Of a stretch of 64,000 nt of DNA, positions 62,086 through 64,000 are shown one piece after another. The number at the start of each line of letters is the position of its first letter. Position 1 is the stretch's first letter. The stretch lies in the NCBI GenBank assembly GCA_029378245.1, contig JARKIF010000018.1, forward strand, positions 496,001 through 560,000, in the 5' to 3' direction. The translations under genes and the position numbers were made by a program. The notes below the pieces were generated by a model. That model was not told the origin of the DNA, made no database searches, and saw nothing but the letters and a program-made list of their open reading frames with translations. This DNA comes from Roridomyces roridus (Eukaryota; Basidiomycota; Agaricomycetes; Agaricales; Mycenaceae).

Positions 62086-62897
62086 TCATTTCTGCAACCG
62101 CCAAACCAAAACAAAGGTCGCTTCCTCGCCTCCTCCCTTGACCTCGGGCACCTTGTACGACCCCCTCAACTCGGGAACCTCGACGAACCCGTGTTTCTCC
62201 CACAACTTGGCCGATGCGGTGTTGGATTGGAAGCAACCTGCATGGATCTCGGTCGCGCCCATCTGTGGAACGGCCCACTCGTTCAAGATGGTGCGCACCG
62301 CGGCCGAGGCGATGCCGCGGTTGTGGTATTCGACATTCAACGCGGCTAGCACGTTGATCAGATAAATTCCAACCAAAAGAAAAATCAGAGAGACGTACCG
62401 CCAATGTCACACACGGCCTCGATCCTCCACTCCTCCAACCCCTCCGGCACAGGCGTGGTCCTCTTGGTATGTTCATCAACACCAAAGGTCGCCTGCCCCA
62501 CATACACTTCGCTCCCGTCCTCCTTGATTTCCCTAATAACATCAAACGGAGCCGACGCCGCAGGCTTCCACCTGCCCGACGCATACCCAGCAAATAGCGC
62601 TTGCACCGCCGCGCGCTGCTTCACAAAATAGCGTTGCACGTTGATGAGGGGCATCGGGAACGGCGGGCCAATCATTTGGCGCATCAGCCGCAGATCATTC
62701 ATCAGCTTGGCGTCGTCGGGTAAATCCGACTGCCGCTCGCAGCCCAGGTAAAACTGGGAGTGAGGAGCGGGGAGAGGGATGTAGGGTTCGCCTGAGGGGA
62801 AGAATCGGATGGGCGTGTTGGATTCGACGGCAGCGCGCAGTTCGGGGGACTCGATGATGAATTTGTCGGGAAGGTGGGATGCCGGTGAGAGCGACAT
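62086..62897 (-). CDS. GNAT-family N-acetyltransferase
   Basis: Two or three exons. First exon: MSLSPASHLPDKFIIESPEL to EEWRIEAVCDIGG; after an intron near 62350-62395 it continues INVLAALNVEYHNRGIASAAV, the acetyl-CoA pyrophosphate-binding loop of GNAT enzymes (Q/R-x-x-G-x-G/A type), then SNTASAKLWEKHGFVEV, the usual GNAT beta6-beta7 text, and ends LVWRLQK. About 250 residues. It resembles fungal RimJ/RimL-like acetyltransferases; the substrate is unknown. It shares an upstream region of about 290 nt with the divergent gene at 63188. Confidence 0.8.
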
Positions 62898-63187
62898 TTT
62901 TGTTTGTTGGATTGTAGCGAGTTGGGAGACTTTTTAGGAAGACTTCGGTACCGCCAAAATGACTGGATTCGTTATCGCCAGGACAAATCGTGAAACGCAC
63001 ATGTCGGCAAACTGAGTGCGTTCGGGAGTCGGGGCACCGGAGCACCGAGGAACCGATCACGCGGCACAAACATTATGAGCTGAAATTTTCAGAGTTACTT
63101 ACTTTGGAGTTACTGTGAAATTCATCAACGCGTCTCTCCACGTGATCGAGTGCATCAGATCACACTGCCACGCCGCAGCCTTACACC

Positions 63188-63868
63188 ATGCCTTCATGTA
63201 ATGCCACCGTTGCGCTCTTTGCTGCGACACTGACTCGCCTGCTCTAGTCGCAGAACTCCGGGACAAGGCTGGCAAAGCCAAAGATGCGTCGGTCACCAAG
63301 TTTCAGGACACCAAGGACCGCCATTCGAGCGTACCTTTGAAGAACACCAATTGGAATCCATACGAGTGCGTCGTCTGCCCGCTTGACTGATGAGGAGATC
63401 TGAACAGGTTGTAGTAAGAACGCTGCCCCACCACCTCCCCAAGCACCTCCCCGAATCAACTCACAAAGTCGTCCACCGCCTGTCAAGCCGCCACTCCCAC
63501 CGCCACCCAGACGTGCAGGTGCTCCCGTCAGTCCAGCGCCCGTACCGAGTCCCAGTGCGAGTCCCAGTCCAGGACCTGGACCACCCCCGATCATCCGATC
63601 TACACGTCCATCCATGCCGAGCACTGGCCCACTTCCCCCTCCGCCAAGCCGTACAGCTGCAGCCGCGCGGTTTCCTGTCCGCCAGCCAGAACCGGAGCCC
63701 GAACCCGAGAGGCAAAGACCCACTCCGCCTGTCCGCAAAGCTTACGTCCCCGCTGAGCCTCAACTCGACTGGACGAACCTCTCGCAGGAAGACAAGGAAG
63801 TCTTCTTTGCGTGGCTTGACGAGTTCTTTTCGAGGCATTTGGGGAGGCCGGTACATGTGTCGTCGTAG
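63188..63868 (+). CDS. Proline-rich actin-patch-like protein
   Basis: The first exon is 10 nt (M-P-S plus one base); donor GTAATG and acceptor CTGCTCTAG give MPSFAELRDKAGKAKDASVTKFQDTKDRHSSVPLKNTNWNPY (written across two exons), and a second intron ending GTTGTAG continues in phase with DKNAAPPPPQAPP. The middle is strongly Pro-rich (PPLPPPPRRAGAP, PSPGPGPPPI), and the end is a conserved acidic-aromatic block, LDWTNLSQEDKEVFFAWLDEFFSRHLGRP. From memory, basidiomycetes have such a protein related to actin-patch factors of AIM3/WIP type; the Pro-rich part suggests SH3 or profilin binding. Function is inferred. Confidence 0.7.
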
Positions 63869-64000
63869 GCAGAATTCAAGGATGGATGTTTGTTTTTTTC
63901 CGCCGGAGTGTGCTGCGGGATCGACACGTTTTGCTTTCGTGCTAAAACTTCCTCCACACAAATCTTGAATCCAATTTTCTACGCATCGACAGATGGACGA

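Overview
The window looks like a piece of nuclear genome from an Agaricomycete (mushroom-class basidiomycete). Genes sit on both strands, are cut by many introns of about 35-60 nt, and include basidiomycete-typical families: short coiled-coil/F-box proteins, HGDLRG-type TKL-like kinases, a poly-HAMP hybrid histidine kinase, VIT/VWA proteins and a basidiomycete-style VHS-GAT protein. The kinase and caspase-like families suggest Ceratobasidiaceae (Rhizoctonia and relatives); that is a family-level guess from memory, not a search result. I saw no rRNA, tRNA, CRISPR array or intact transposon.

Layout. 1-3615: the 3' part of a GH30 glucanase, a small conserved three-exon gene and an F-box-like gene. 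3875-18946: three tandem minus-strand copies (A, B, C) of a gene in which a protein kinase is joined in frame to a VHS-GAT (LSB5/GGA-like) adaptor. The copies decay differently: A has a nonsense/cryptic donor change between VHS and GAT, and C has lost VHS and the tail. The intact F-box gene at 19480-20927 has a second, broken 3' end at 14760-15320, showing that the duplicated unit reached into it. 21016-23110: mitochondrial ATPase inhibitor and an F-box gene, head to head. 23361-30805: a group III (NIK1/OS-1-type) hybrid histidine kinase with about 15 HAMP units, most of them one symmetric phase-0 exon each with a period of about 325 bp. 31874-35942: two F-box genes around an internally deleted F-box pseudogene.

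36295-44077: a VIT-VWA gene, a tandem pair of caspase-like genes (first frameshifted, second intact, both apparently lacking the dyad His), and fimbrin. 45131-49512: an FAD-dependent halogenase with the WxWxIP motif, facing a secreted Ala/Gly/Ser-rich protein. 50332-56061: two tandem single-pass membrane protein genes (the second missing 8 residues of its membrane segment) and a kelch protein whose 3' end was also caught in the duplication. 57990-63868: eIF2D/Tma64, a GH5 glucanase, a GNAT acetyltransferase and an actin-patch-like proline-rich protein.

The housekeeping genes cover translation (eIF2D), actin (fimbrin, proline-rich protein), mitochondria (IF1) and wall glucans (GH30, GH5). The accessory genes (kinase-VHS-GAT array, F-box genes, caspase-like pair, membrane protein pair) are marked by local duplication and partial decay. 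Exon joins were worked out by eye from splice signals and reading frame, so internal boundaries are approximate.
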